Assembly (NCBI GenBank): GCA_947177885.1
Contig: CAMWWF010000008.1
Coordinates: 1-21,439, forward strand
Direction: 5' to 3'
From: an uncultured Lachnospiraceae bacterium
GTDB lineage: Bacteria; Bacillota_A; Clostridia; Lachnospirales; Lachnospiraceae
DNA length: 21,439 bases
Under the pieces are notes generated by a model. The model ran no database searches and had not been told where the DNA came from. It saw nothing but the letters and a program-made list of their open reading frames with translations. Shown one piece after another: positions 15,338 through 21,439 of this stretch. Positions within the stretch are counted from its first letter, which is position 1; every line of letters begins with the position of its first letter. Made by a program: the position numbers and the translations under genes.

Positions 15338-15343
15338 ATTCCT

Positions 15344-15742
15344 TTGGAAAAAACAAAGAATTATAAAATAACAGCCGCTGTTATTACAGTGATATTATGC
15401 CTGATCCTCGGTATAAGCCTGATCGCCATATTTCGTCCCGCTTCCCGCAGTGCGGATTGCATTGCGGATATCTATCAGGATGGAGAATTGTTGACAAGTA
15501 TTCCGCTGGACGGCTCCGTAGCGCCCCACCGTTTTACCGTCACCGGTGCAGGCGGGTGTATCAATGAAATTGAAGTGCGCTCTGACAGTATCGGAATCAT
15601 ATCCGCCGACTGCCCGGACAAACTCTGCGTACACCAGGGCTTTATCAGCAGCACCGGTCTGCCCATTGTCTGTCTGCCCAACAGACTGGTGATCCGACTT
15701 CGGGAAAATGATGCCGATCCCGTCGATACGGTGGCCTATTAG
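15344..15742 (+). CDS. NusG domain II-containing membrane-anchored protein
   Basis: From the TTG start the protein is 132 residues: a basic N terminus (MEKTKNYK), one hydrophobic helix at about 9-30, then a small extracytoplasmic beta domain. The domain carries the NusG_II hallmark with ADCPDKLCVHQGF and, about 20 residues later, VCLPNRLVIRL; the three conserved cysteines are present. This domain family is not an RNA polymerase factor here, because the KOW/NGN part is absent and the domain is outside the membrane. In Clostridia it is often found beside the Gx transporter family, as here (215 bases downstream), and sometimes near flavin- or quinone-linked redox genes. The precise function is unknown. 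An ATG at 15287 would add 19 residues but lacks a ribosome site. Confidence 0.85.
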   Translation: MEKTKNYKITAAVITVILCLILGISLIAIFRPASRSADCIADIYQDGELLTSIPLDGSVAPHRFTVTGAGGCINEIEVRSDSIGIISADCPDKLCVHQGFISSTGLPIVCLPNRLVIRLRENDADPVDTVAY

Positions 15743-15957
15743 GCATCATCTTCCGCCCTTTCCGTCAGGTATGCCAATCACCGAAAAACCGGAGAGATCA
15801 ACCCTTCCGAAAATACCTGGCTGCCGTATCCGGTACGTCAATACAAAGTATTCTTTTCGAAGCCGGCAAAATCCCGGCTCCGGCTTATCCGGGTCAGTTC
15901 ATGGCATACCTTATCCGAAAACGTCACCGGGCAGATCCTTACAGATGGAGGAACCAG

Positions 15958-16458
15958 ATGTCTTTACAGAAACTGACAACTTTAGCTCTATATACCACAC
16001 TGGCCATGGCCGTCTATGCCATAGAGAGCGCCCTTCCGCCGCTGGTCCCCCTGCCGGGTATCAGGCTGGGACTTGCCAATGTGGTCACCCTGATCCTGTT
16101 ACAGCACTATACCGCGAAAGATGCCTTTCTGGTACTGATCGCCAGACTGTTACTGTCCACCCTTCTGTTCGGACAGCTCCTGAGCCTGCTCTACAGTCTC
16201 GCAGGCGGTGTACTCAGCTTTGCCGTCATGTATCCGGTCAACCGTCTGCTGCGGAAAAAGCTGCCCTTCCTCACAGGCTCTCTGGGAGGTTTGTTTCACA
16301 ATCTGGGACAGCTTCTTATCGCTTTCGCCATCACTGCCACGGCAGGAGTGCTCGCCTATCTTCCCTACCTGGCCGTAAGCGGCATCCTGGCCGGACTGTT
16401 TACGGGACTGTGCGCCCACTTTACGGAACGCTTCCTGCTGTCCCGGCTAAAGCAGTGA
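15958..16458 (+). CDS. Gx transporter family membrane protein (Hpre_diP_synt_I)
   Basis: The 166-residue protein is almost entirely membrane helices (about five or six). It has the family N-terminal region ALYTTLAMAVYAIESALPPL, followed by PLPGIRLGLANVVTLILL, which matches the Gx transporter/heptaprenyl diphosphate synthase component I family. The old name suggests a link to prenyl synthesis, but members look like ECF-type substrate-binding or small membrane transport components; the substrate is unknown. The start is the ATG at 15958, six bases after GGAGG (15947-15951); an ATG at 15901 has no such signal. It follows the NusG-II gene with a 215-base gap that shows no clear gene, promoter or terminator. 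Its stop lies one base from the stop of the convergent folB-folK gene. Confidence 0.85.
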   Translation: MSLQKLTTLALYTTLAMAVYAIESALPPLVPLPGIRLGLANVVTLILLQHYTAKDAFLVLIARLLLSTLLFGQLLSLLYSLAGGVLSFAVMYPVNRLLRKKLPFLTGSLGGLFHNLGQLLIAFAITATAGVLAYLPYLAVSGILAGLFTGLCAHFTERFLLSRLKQ

Positions 16459-16459
16459 A

Positions 16460-17290
16460 TCATTCCAACGCATTTAAAAGCTGAACCACCGTCTTTCCCA
16501 AAACAGGATGCCTGTAGTTGGGCGCAAGAGCGCTCAAAGGTTCCAGCACAAATCTGCGGTTCTCCATATCCTGATGGGGAATCACCAGCGCGTCATCCTC
16601 ATACACCAGCTTATCATAAAAAATAATGTCCAGATCCAGTGTTCTGGGGCCCCAACGCACTTCTCTCACCCTGTCCGCCGCCGCCTCGATCTCATGCAGC
16701 GCATCCAGCAATTCATGAGGAGTAAGCAAGGTTTCGATCTCCAGGGTTCCATTCAGAAAATCATCCTGTTCAACTCCGCCATAGGGTTCCGTCACGATCA
16801 GGTCAGATACCTTCCGCACCACGATCAGCGGATGTGCCTTCAAGGCTTCCACGGCATTCCGGATATATTGTCTCTTATCCCCCATATTGGAACCGATCCC
16901 CAGATATGCCCTGTGCCACCCTCTGCATATTTTCACAGAGACACAGCCAAAGGGCTGTTCGATGGGCGCTTCCGGTTTTCGTATCTCCAGTTCAATGCCG
17001 GATAACAGGTTATATTTTAACAAAATTGCCTGAGCTAATCTTTCGGCCACCGCCTCTATCAAATTACAAGTGTTCTCTTTCATCCATTCCGTTATAAAGC
17101 AACACACATTTCCGTAATCCGTAGACAGCTCTAACTGATCGGACTGCCCGGCTTTCCGTGTATCGGCATAGAGCACCGCATTGACCAGAAAAGTCTGGCC
17201 CTTTCGCTTCTCCTCGGGAAAAACTCCATGATATGCATACACTTCCAACTGCTCAATACGGATTTCATCCTTTGCGTATTCCGGATACAT
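16460..17290 (-). CDS. folK: Bifunctional dihydroneopterin aldolase / HPPK (FolB-FolK fusion)
   Basis: The 276-residue protein joins two folate enzymes. Residues about 8-122 are FolB: VYAYHGVFPEEKRKGQ (18-32) and the catalytic-lysine segment EIRKPEAP with K105. Residues about 127-276 are FolK: YLGIGSNMGDKRQYI (129-143), the signature RWGPRTLDLDIIFYD (212-226) with metal-binding D219 and D221, and the downstream IPHQDMENRRFVLEPL. Together they convert dihydroneopterin to hydroxymethyl-dihydropterin and then pyrophosphorylate it. The fusion is common in Clostridia. The start at 17290 overlaps the end of folP by 26 bases and is preceded by AAGGAGG nine bases upstream, so it is the last gene of the folate operon. 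Both enzymes look complete. It could also be named folB; both halves apply. Confidence 0.95.
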   Translation of the reverse strand: MYPEYAKDEIRIEQLEVYAYHGVFPEEKRKGQTFLVNAVLYADTRKAGQSDQLELSTDYGNVCCFITEWMKENTCNLIEAVAERLAQAILLKYNLLSGIELEIRKPEAPIEQPFGCVSVKICRGWHRAYLGIGSNMGDKRQYIRNAVEALKAHPLIVVRKVSDLIVTEPYGGVEQDDFLNGTLEIETLLTPHELLDALHEIEAAADRVREVRWGPRTLDLDIIFYDKLVYEDDALVIPHQDMENRRFVLEPLSALAPNYRHPVLGKTVVQLLNALE

Positions 17291-18110
17291 TATCCTTTGC
17301 CTCCTTTTTCGCTGTAATGGCCTCTGTCATTTTGACCGCCCGGACATTCTCTTTCACATCATGGACCCGGACAAACATGCATCCTTTCATCACCCCCATC
17401 ACAGTGGTGACTATCGTTCCCTCCACCCGCTGGCCGGCCGGCAGATCCAGCGTAAGCCCCACCACGGACTTGCGGCTGCATCCCAATAAGATCGGGTATC
17501 CCAGAGCATTCAGACGCTCCAGACAGTTGATGATTTCCAGATTCTGTTCATAGCTTTTGGCAAATCCCACTCCCGGGTCTAAGATAATGTTTTCTTTACG
17601 GATTCCCGCCTGTATTGCCAGTCGCACCGACTCTGACAGATCCGCCGCCACATCCTCCAGAAAGGACTCATATCCGGTATCCTTCCTGTTATGCATCAGA
17701 CAGCAGGGCAGACCGCTCCTTGAAATAACTCCTGCCATTTTATCATCATACTTCAGTCCCCAGATATCATTGATCAGATCCGCCCCTGCTGCTATCCCTG
17801 CGTCCGCCACCTTCCCCTTGTACGTATCCAGTGAGACAGGCACATCAAAAGCCGCTTTCACCGCCTCGATCACCGGCACCACTCTGTCAATCTCTTCCTC
17901 CTCGGAGATCAGCGTATAGCCGGGTCTGGTAGATTCCCCGCCGATGTCAATGATATCAGCGCCCTCGTCCACCATCTGCTCCACATGCTTTAACGCCCTG
18001 TCCCTGTCATTCCATCTTCCTCCATCGGAAAAGGAATCTGGTGTCACATTCAAAATTCCCATGACATAAGTATGTCCCTTTGTTTTAAATTCCCTGTTTC
18101 CAATCTTCAT
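17265..18110 (-). CDS. folP: Dihydropteroate synthase
   Basis: The 281-residue TIM-barrel enzyme has MGILNVTPDSFSDGG (17-31), DIIDIGGESTRPG (52-64), DLINDIWG, LDPGVGFAKS and the C-terminal SRKSVVG phosphate-site region. It condenses hydroxymethyl-dihydropterin pyrophosphate with p-aminobenzoate and is the sulfonamide target. I start it at the ATG at 18110, which has GGAGGT four bases upstream; an upstream in-frame start would add 51 residues of non-family sequence. Its 3' end overlaps folB-folK by 26 bases, and the HD gene ends 58 bases upstream, which fits one folate operon. The substrate loops look intact, with no sign of an alternate sulfonamide-resistance version. Confidence 0.96.
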   Translation of the reverse strand: MKIGNREFKTKGHTYVMGILNVTPDSFSDGGRWNDRDRALKHVEQMVDEGADIIDIGGESTRPGYTLISEEEEIDRVVPVIEAVKAAFDVPVSLDTYKGKVADAGIAAGADLINDIWGLKYDDKMAGVISRSGLPCCLMHNRKDTGYESFLEDVAADLSESVRLAIQAGIRKENIILDPGVGFAKSYEQNLEIINCLERLNALGYPILLGCSRKSVVGLTLDLPAGQRVEGTIVTTVMGVMKGCMFVRVHDVKENVRAVKMTEAITAKKEAKDNVSGIRKG

Positions 18111-18168
18111 CTCAACCTCCACGCCGCATCCGACGGCACGCTCCAGAGCGTGTTTGAAAAATGCTTTT

Positions 18169-18663
18169 CTAATACTGTATTCTATAATTTTTCTTATCGT
18201 CTTTCCAGTTACATTCCCTCTCCGCCTCACAGGAAAAGCAGGCGCGGCTTGCCTTGTCCGCACGGTAAAGGATACCTGTCAGGCCTTTGGCAGAAGCAGA
18301 TCCACTGTCTCTGTGAGCAAGGATCGCTTTTATAATAACACCCGTCTCTTTTTTATCAAAGCCGCAGTCCTGCAAGATGGCCGGGGCCAGCTCCGCACTC
18401 GCCCTCTCGTGGGGAATTCCATGGCTGTACTGCAGATGCTTTCCGATATCGTGCAAAAGTCCCGCCGCGTAGATGATCTCCTCCCCAATTCCCTGCTGCT
18501 CCCTCAGATTCAAGATCATTCCAATCCTTGCCACATCCAGGAAATGCGCCATATCATGACGGCAGAAGCAACGCTCTGCTTCTGCCACTCTGTTCTTACC
18601 CAAGCACTCTTTAAACAATGCATTTTGTATAATACGGTCTATTCTGTCCAAAATGATCTCCAT
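18169..18663 (-). CDS. HD-domain phosphohydrolase in the folate operon
   Basis: The 164-residue protein carries an HD fold: H36 and H40 in RHDMAHFLDVARI, the paired H71-D72 in LLHDIGKH, further His at 81 and 85, and a closing D136 in RADKAS. A C-terminal cysteine group (C142, C145, C151) follows, which may bind a metal or be structural. HD proteins of this size hydrolyse phosphate esters or nucleotides. It sits between folE and folP, where the pathway needs an enzyme to take the triphosphate off dihydroneopterin triphosphate; no Nudix-type gene for that step is present here. Assigning that reaction is an inference from context. The ribosome site is weak, so the start is less certain than in neighbouring genes, although the ATG at 18663 gives a complete domain. 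Confidence 0.85.
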   Translation of the reverse strand: MEIILDRIDRIIQNALFKECLGKNRVAEAERCFCRHDMAHFLDVARIGMILNLREQQGIGEEIIYAAGLLHDIGKHLQYSHGIPHERASAELAPAILQDCGFDKKETGVIIKAILAHRDSGSASAKGLTGILYRADKASRACFSCEAERECNWKDDKKNYRIQY

Positions 18664-18705
18664 TTAATTACTTCTGTTATATATCAGCCGTTCGTGAGTC
18701 GCCCC

Positions 18706-19263
18706 CTATACCCGAAGCATCTGCAAAAAACGGTTCTGTAGATTGGTGTCCTGCTCAAAGATGCCCCTGGTCGCAATACTCACCGTCCTGCTCCCGGGCT
18801 TCTTCACTCCACGCATTGTCATGCACATGTGCTCTGCCTCCAGAACTACCATAACACCCTGCGGCTTCAATTCCTGCAGGATGGCATCCGCGATCTGCCC
18901 CGTCATTCTCTCCTGTATCTGCAGCCGCCGCGCGTACACTTCCACCGTTCTTGCCAGTTTGCTCAGTCCCACCACGCGGCCGTCGGGAATATATGCCACA
19001 TGAGCCCTGCCGTAAAACGGCATCATATGATGCTCACACATGGAGTAAAACACAATGTCTCTCTCCAGCACCATTTCATTATTTTCTACGGTGAACACCT
19101 TGGAAAGATGCTCTCCCGCATCCTCCTCCATTCCGGAAAAGATCTCACTATACATTCTGGCGATCCTGTCAGGAGTGTCCAACAGCCCTTCCCGTCCGGT
19201 ATCCTCACCAATTCCCTCTAACAGCAGTTTCACTGCCTCTTTAATTTTCTCCTGATCTACCAT
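18706..19263 (-). CDS. folE: GTP cyclohydrolase I
   Basis: The 185-residue enzyme is complete. Its zinc site is C76 and H79 in [10 protein letters not shown], and C147 in [12 protein letters not shown], equivalent to C110, H113 and C181 of the E. coli enzyme. The substrate loop [20 protein letters not shown] lies at about 99-118, and [10 protein letters not shown] is near the end. It converts GTP to dihydroneopterin triphosphate, the first step of folate synthesis. It is second in the operon: folC ends 82 bases upstream and the HD gene starts 42 bases downstream. Ahead of the ATG is GGAAAGGCAGCGGG, a modest ribosome site that forms part of a 15-base direct repeat with the end of the folC gap. 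Confidence 0.97.
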   Translation of the reverse strand: MVDQEKIKEAVKLLLEGIGEDTGREGLLDTPDRIARMYSEIFSGMEEDAGEHLSKVFTVENNEMVLERDIVFYSMCEHHMMPFYGRAHVAYIPDGRVVGLSKLARTVEVYARRLQIQERMTGQIADAILQELKPQGVMVVLEAEHMCMTMRGVKKPGSRTVSIATRGIFEQDTNLQNRFLQMLRV

Positions 19264-19266
19264 AAT

Positions 19267-19343
19267 CCCGCTGCCTTTCCGGTTTTCATTTCCACAGTAT
19301 CTTTCAGTGCCTCTTCGACAGCTTTCCGCCCGCTGCCTTTCCG
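19267..19343. repeat. 15-bp direct repeat in the folC-folE gap
   Basis: CCCGCTGCCTTTCCG occurs at 19267-19281 and again at 19329-19343, identical, with starts 62 bases apart. One copy abuts the folC stop and the other contains the folE ribosome-binding region. The repeat may come from a small duplication or slippage; no known element matches. Confidence 0.7.
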
Positions 19344-19345
19344 TC

Positions 19346-20644
19346 TCAAGCCTTTTTCCCGCCGCGTTTCTCCACGATCTCCATCAATCTGCCCAGAAAT
19401 GACAGGGAGCCGAAGGCTATGATCACATCCTCTTTTCCGGCCAAAAGAGTACTCATCTCCACCGCTTCCTCAAGACTGTCCGCTGCCGTCACCCGGGGAT
19501 GCACCCGGGCAGCCTCCCTTGCCAGTTCATAGGCGGGCAGTGCCCTTGGATTATCCGGTGGCGTTACCGTGATGATCTGCTCCGCGTAGGAAGCCGTCAG
19601 TCCGATGATCTTCTCGTATTCCTTGTCCTTCAATACTCCTATTATATAGATAATCCTCTTATTTGTAAAATAAAATTCAACCGACTCCGCAAGCCGCTTT
19701 GCCGCACCCTCATTGTGAACGCCGTCCACTATAAAACAGGGTTTTTCCCCTACTACGGTAAACCGCCCCGGCCACCTGGTCTCAGCCAGTCCCTGACGGA
19801 TCGCCCTCTCCGGCACGTCATAGCCCTCTTCTCCCAACACGTCTATGACATCCAACGCCAGCGCCGCATTCTCAAGCTGATATTTTCCCGCCAGCGCAAT
19901 CTCCATCTTTTTCCTGTTCCTGTAATCAAAGCACTGTCTGCGCAGTCCATAACGTGCGTTCTTTATATTTTGAGGCTCCGTCACCGTCAAAGGACATCCC
20001 AGATCATTTGCTCTGTCTGATATAACCTTCGCTGCCTCATCCTCCTGGCGTATACTCACCACAGGGCGGCCTCTTTTCAGGATCCCCGCCTTCCGGGCGG
20101 CTATCTCCGCCAGGGTATTTCCCAGAAATTTCATATGATCCATGCTGATTGGCACGATCACCGACACAACCGTATCCTCCACTATATTAGTGGCATCCTG
20201 AAGTCCGCCCATACCGGTCTCCAGGACGACGATATCACACTGCTTTTCTTTAAAATACAAAAATCCCAAGGCAGTCTTGATCTCAAAAGGGGTGGGATGG
20301 GGCAGTCCCTCCGCTGTCATTTCACCGCAGGCCTCCCTGATCCGCTCCATTCCCTGACAGAAAGCCTTGATGGTAATATTTCTTCCGTTGACCTGAATAA
20401 TCTCCCTGTATGTAAAAATATCAGGCGATATATATTTCCCAACTCTATAGCCCGCGGCTTTCAGGATGGAGGCGGTATAAGCGCAGACAGAGCCTTTCCC
20501 GTTGGTCCCCGCCACATGTACAAATCTCAGCTCCTTCTGGGGATCCCCCAGACGCCTGCAAAGCTCCCTGATGCTGTCCAGTCCCGGTACAATTCCATAA
20601 CGGGCGGTTTCTTCTATAAACGCCATAGCTTCTCTTTCATTCAT
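19346..20644 (-). CDS. folC: Bifunctional folylpolyglutamate synthase / dihydrofolate synthase
   Basis: The 432-residue protein is a normal-length FolC. The Mur-ligase-like ATP loop is [15 protein letters not shown] with GTNGKGS at 46-52, followed by [13 protein letters not shown] (the family SPH/SPD region), [23 protein letters not shown] and the C-terminal domain strand [15 protein letters not shown]. It adds glutamate to dihydropteroate and to folates. GAGGTGA lies just upstream of the ATG at 20644, supporting the start. It is the first gene of the minus-strand folate operon (folC, folE, HD, folP, folB-folK). I see no strong consensus promoter in the 257-base gap upstream, although TATGAT appears twice on the minus strand near 20720. 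Confidence 0.95.
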   Translation of the reverse strand: MNEREAMAFIEETARYGIVPGLDSIRELCRRLGDPQKELRFVHVAGTNGKGSVCAYTASILKAAGYRVGKYISPDIFTYREIIQVNGRNITIKAFCQGMERIREACGEMTAEGLPHPTPFEIKTALGFLYFKEKQCDIVVLETGMGGLQDATNIVEDTVVSVIVPISMDHMKFLGNTLAEIAARKAGILKRGRPVVSIRQEDEAAKVISDRANDLGCPLTVTEPQNIKNARYGLRRQCFDYRNRKKMEIALAGKYQLENAALALDVIDVLGEEGYDVPERAIRQGLAETRWPGRFTVVGEKPCFIVDGVHNEGAAKRLAESVEFYFTNKRIIYIIGVLKDKEYEKIIGLTASYAEQIITVTPPDNPRALPAYELAREAARVHPRVTAADSLEEAVEMSTLLAGKEDVIIAFGSLSFLGRLMEIVEKRGGKKA

Positions 20645-20693
20645 CTGATCTCACCTCTTAAAGATGATATGCAACTGTACGGAACCAGACGGA

Positions 20694-20723
20694 TTGACTG
20701 ACACGGAACAGTTATCATACGAT
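20694..20723 (+). promoter_or_regulatory. Possible promoter for the CmpB-type gene
   Basis: TTGACT (20694-20699), an 18-base spacer and TACGAT (20718-20723) give five of six and four of six consensus matches. The leader would be about 170 bases. This is a weak call. Confidence 0.3.
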
Positions 20724-20901
20724 TTATCATAAAATCAGGCAGACAGAATATACTAAGACTGCTGCCGGTCTAATCCTGCGGCATCTGCAAAATGTATGCG
20801 CAAAACACGGATACGTTGCTGTTCCTTCCCTCGCAGCCGCCTATCCGTCACTTTTCCGGAAGACAGCTGAAAGCTGCCTGCACGACAGAACGGGAGGAAT
20901 C

Positions 20902-21348
20902 ATGAAAAAAAATGTGCTTACCTTTTTTCAAAACTTTGTAAAATGCGGACTTGTGGGCTGGTGCATGGAGATCATATTCACCGCCATGCACTCTTTCCGC
21001 CGCCGTGACATGACACTCAAGGGAACCACCTCTATCTGGATGTTCCCTATCTACGGCTGTGCGGTGGTGCTTTCCCCTGTCAGCCGCCTGCTGAGGAAAA
21101 AGTCGCCGTGGGTCCGGGGCCTTACTTACATGAGCCTGATCTTCTCCGCTGAATACATCACAGGGCGCCTCCTGGAAAAGCGGCAGCTCTGCCCATGGGA
21201 CTACAGCCGCAGCCGTTGGAACATACGGCACCTGATCCGTCTGGATTATGCCCCCTGCTGGTTCGGGGCAGGACTCCTGTTTGAACAGATACTGGCCCCG
21301 ACTTCTGAAAACGAAAAACCTGCCGCCCATCAAAATGCCCTACAGTAA
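20902..21348 (+). CDS. CmpB-type (ABC_trans_CmpB) membrane protein
   Basis: The 148-residue protein matches the putative ABC-transporter type IV/CmpB family: GLVGWCMEIIFTAMHSFRRR near the start, then WMFPIYG, SAEYITGRLLE, CPWDYS and LDYAPCWFGAGLLFEQI. It is predicted to have about four membrane helices; the last 20 residues are polar. Although the family name mentions ABC transporters, no ATPase or binding protein is adjacent, and the function is not established. GGGAGG at 20892-20897, four bases before the ATG, supports the start. It is the only gene in its direction in this part of the window, divergent from folC. Family confidence is good, function unknown. Confidence 0.8.
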   Translation: MKKNVLTFFQNFVKCGLVGWCMEIIFTAMHSFRRRDMTLKGTTSIWMFPIYGCAVVLSPVSRLLRKKSPWVRGLTYMSLIFSAEYITGRLLEKRQLCPWDYSRSRWNIRHLIRLDYAPCWFGAGLLFEQILAPTSENEKPAAHQNALQ

Positions 21349-21439
21349 TGGTTCCCCACACTGTAGAGCCTCCTTTTACCTGTCATAGCCTCTCGGAATC
21401 TTCCATCCGCTTATCAAGCGGCTTTCCTGAAATCGTTCC
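21349..21439 (-). other. Right edge; possible 3' end of a further minus-strand gene
   Basis: Two minus-strand frames enter from the right edge and stop after 20 and 18 codons, at 21376 and 21383. The first ends in ISGWKIPRGYDR, which looks protein-like, but the piece is too short to identify. A short hairpin (21407-21412 with 21416-21421) is present. No firm gene call is possible. Confidence 0.2.

Larger units (their letters stand above)
14904..15343. other. Intergenic region between divergent arsR and the NusG-II gene
   Basis: This 440-base gap holds the candidate ArsR operator (14934-14958), an extended -10 promoter pointing right (15103-15111) and a 70-codon minus-strand open frame at 15105-15317. 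That frame ends in a protein-like stretch (GFAEEDADCLYLQVDLHGG) but has no ribosome site and no family I recognise; it may be a small gene, a gene remnant or chance. Nothing else is evident. Confidence 0.5.

Noticed and set aside
15708..16484. A 258-codon plus-strand open frame overlapping the NusG-II end and the Gx gene
   Set aside because: It is out of frame with the clear Gx transporter, has no ribosome site, and its Pro/Arg/Ser-rich translation shows no fold or family.
21158..21361. Minus-strand frame starting with GTG seven bases after a perfect AAAGGAGG
   Set aside because: The ribosome-like site is good, but the frame is antisense to the CmpB-type gene and its product is short and featureless. 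The site more likely reflects chance or the tail of another gene.
1..21439. CRISPR array, tRNA, rRNA, transposase or phage integrase genes
   Set aside because: No regularly spaced repeats, no tRNA-like cloverleaf with CCA-proximal pattern that I could recognise, and no transposase or integrase motifs in any long frame. A computed scan could still find a weak RNA gene.

Overview
The window looks like chromosomal DNA of a low-to-mid GC Bacillota, most likely a Clostridia/Lachnospiraceae gut-type bacterium. I infer this from the gene families (a DUF5050 protein, the NusG-domain-II plus Gx-transporter pair, a CmpB-type permease, a FolB-FolK fusion next to an HD protein in a folate operon), strong GGAGG-type ribosome sites, and SigA-like promoters. 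No rRNA, tRNA, CRISPR array or intact insertion sequence was seen.

Layout. (1) 1-3205, plus strand: the last 50 codons of an ABC-F ATPase, a PHP-domain phosphoesterase, and a large Gpi18-like membrane glycosyltransferase whose start overlaps the PHP stop. A long hairpin at 3221-3273 separates it from the minus-strand block. (2) 3323-12011, minus strand, read right to left: pheA (chorismate mutase/prephenate dehydratase), a DUF815-type AAA ATPase, ppk1, a large multi-pass membrane protein, maf, and a HAD phosphatase. These six genes are tightly packed and may be co-transcribed. A separate small, extremely acidic protein follows under its own consensus promoter. (3) 12243-13541, plus strand: a DUF5050 membrane-anchored propeller-like protein with a clear promoter and terminator. 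(4) 13667-14903, minus strand: an AT-richer patch with a rearranged ORF that appears to splice a GntR regulator, an ABC ATPase tail and an ABC-2 permease together, followed (upstream in transcription) by a metal-type ArsR regulator with a candidate operator. (5) 15344-16458, plus strand: NusG-domain-II protein and Gx transporter. (6) 16460-20644, minus strand: a folate operon in the order folC, folE, HD hydrolase, folP, folB-folK. (7) 20902-21348, plus strand: a CmpB-type membrane protein; the right edge may hold the tail of a further minus-strand gene.

How they work together. The folate operon covers GTP to dihydroneopterin triphosphate (FolE), dihydroneopterin to the pyrophosphorylated pterin (FolB, FolK), dihydropteroate (FolP) and dihydrofolate/polyglutamates (FolC). 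The one step without an assigned enzyme, removal of the triphosphate, coincides with the HD-domain gene in the operon. The other blocks are housekeeping or envelope functions: aromatic amino acid synthesis, polyphosphate, nucleotide sanitation and surface glycan assembly.

Most unusual item: the 230-codon ORF at 13667-14359, which reads as a collapsed ytrABC-like operon kept in frame behind a consensus promoter.
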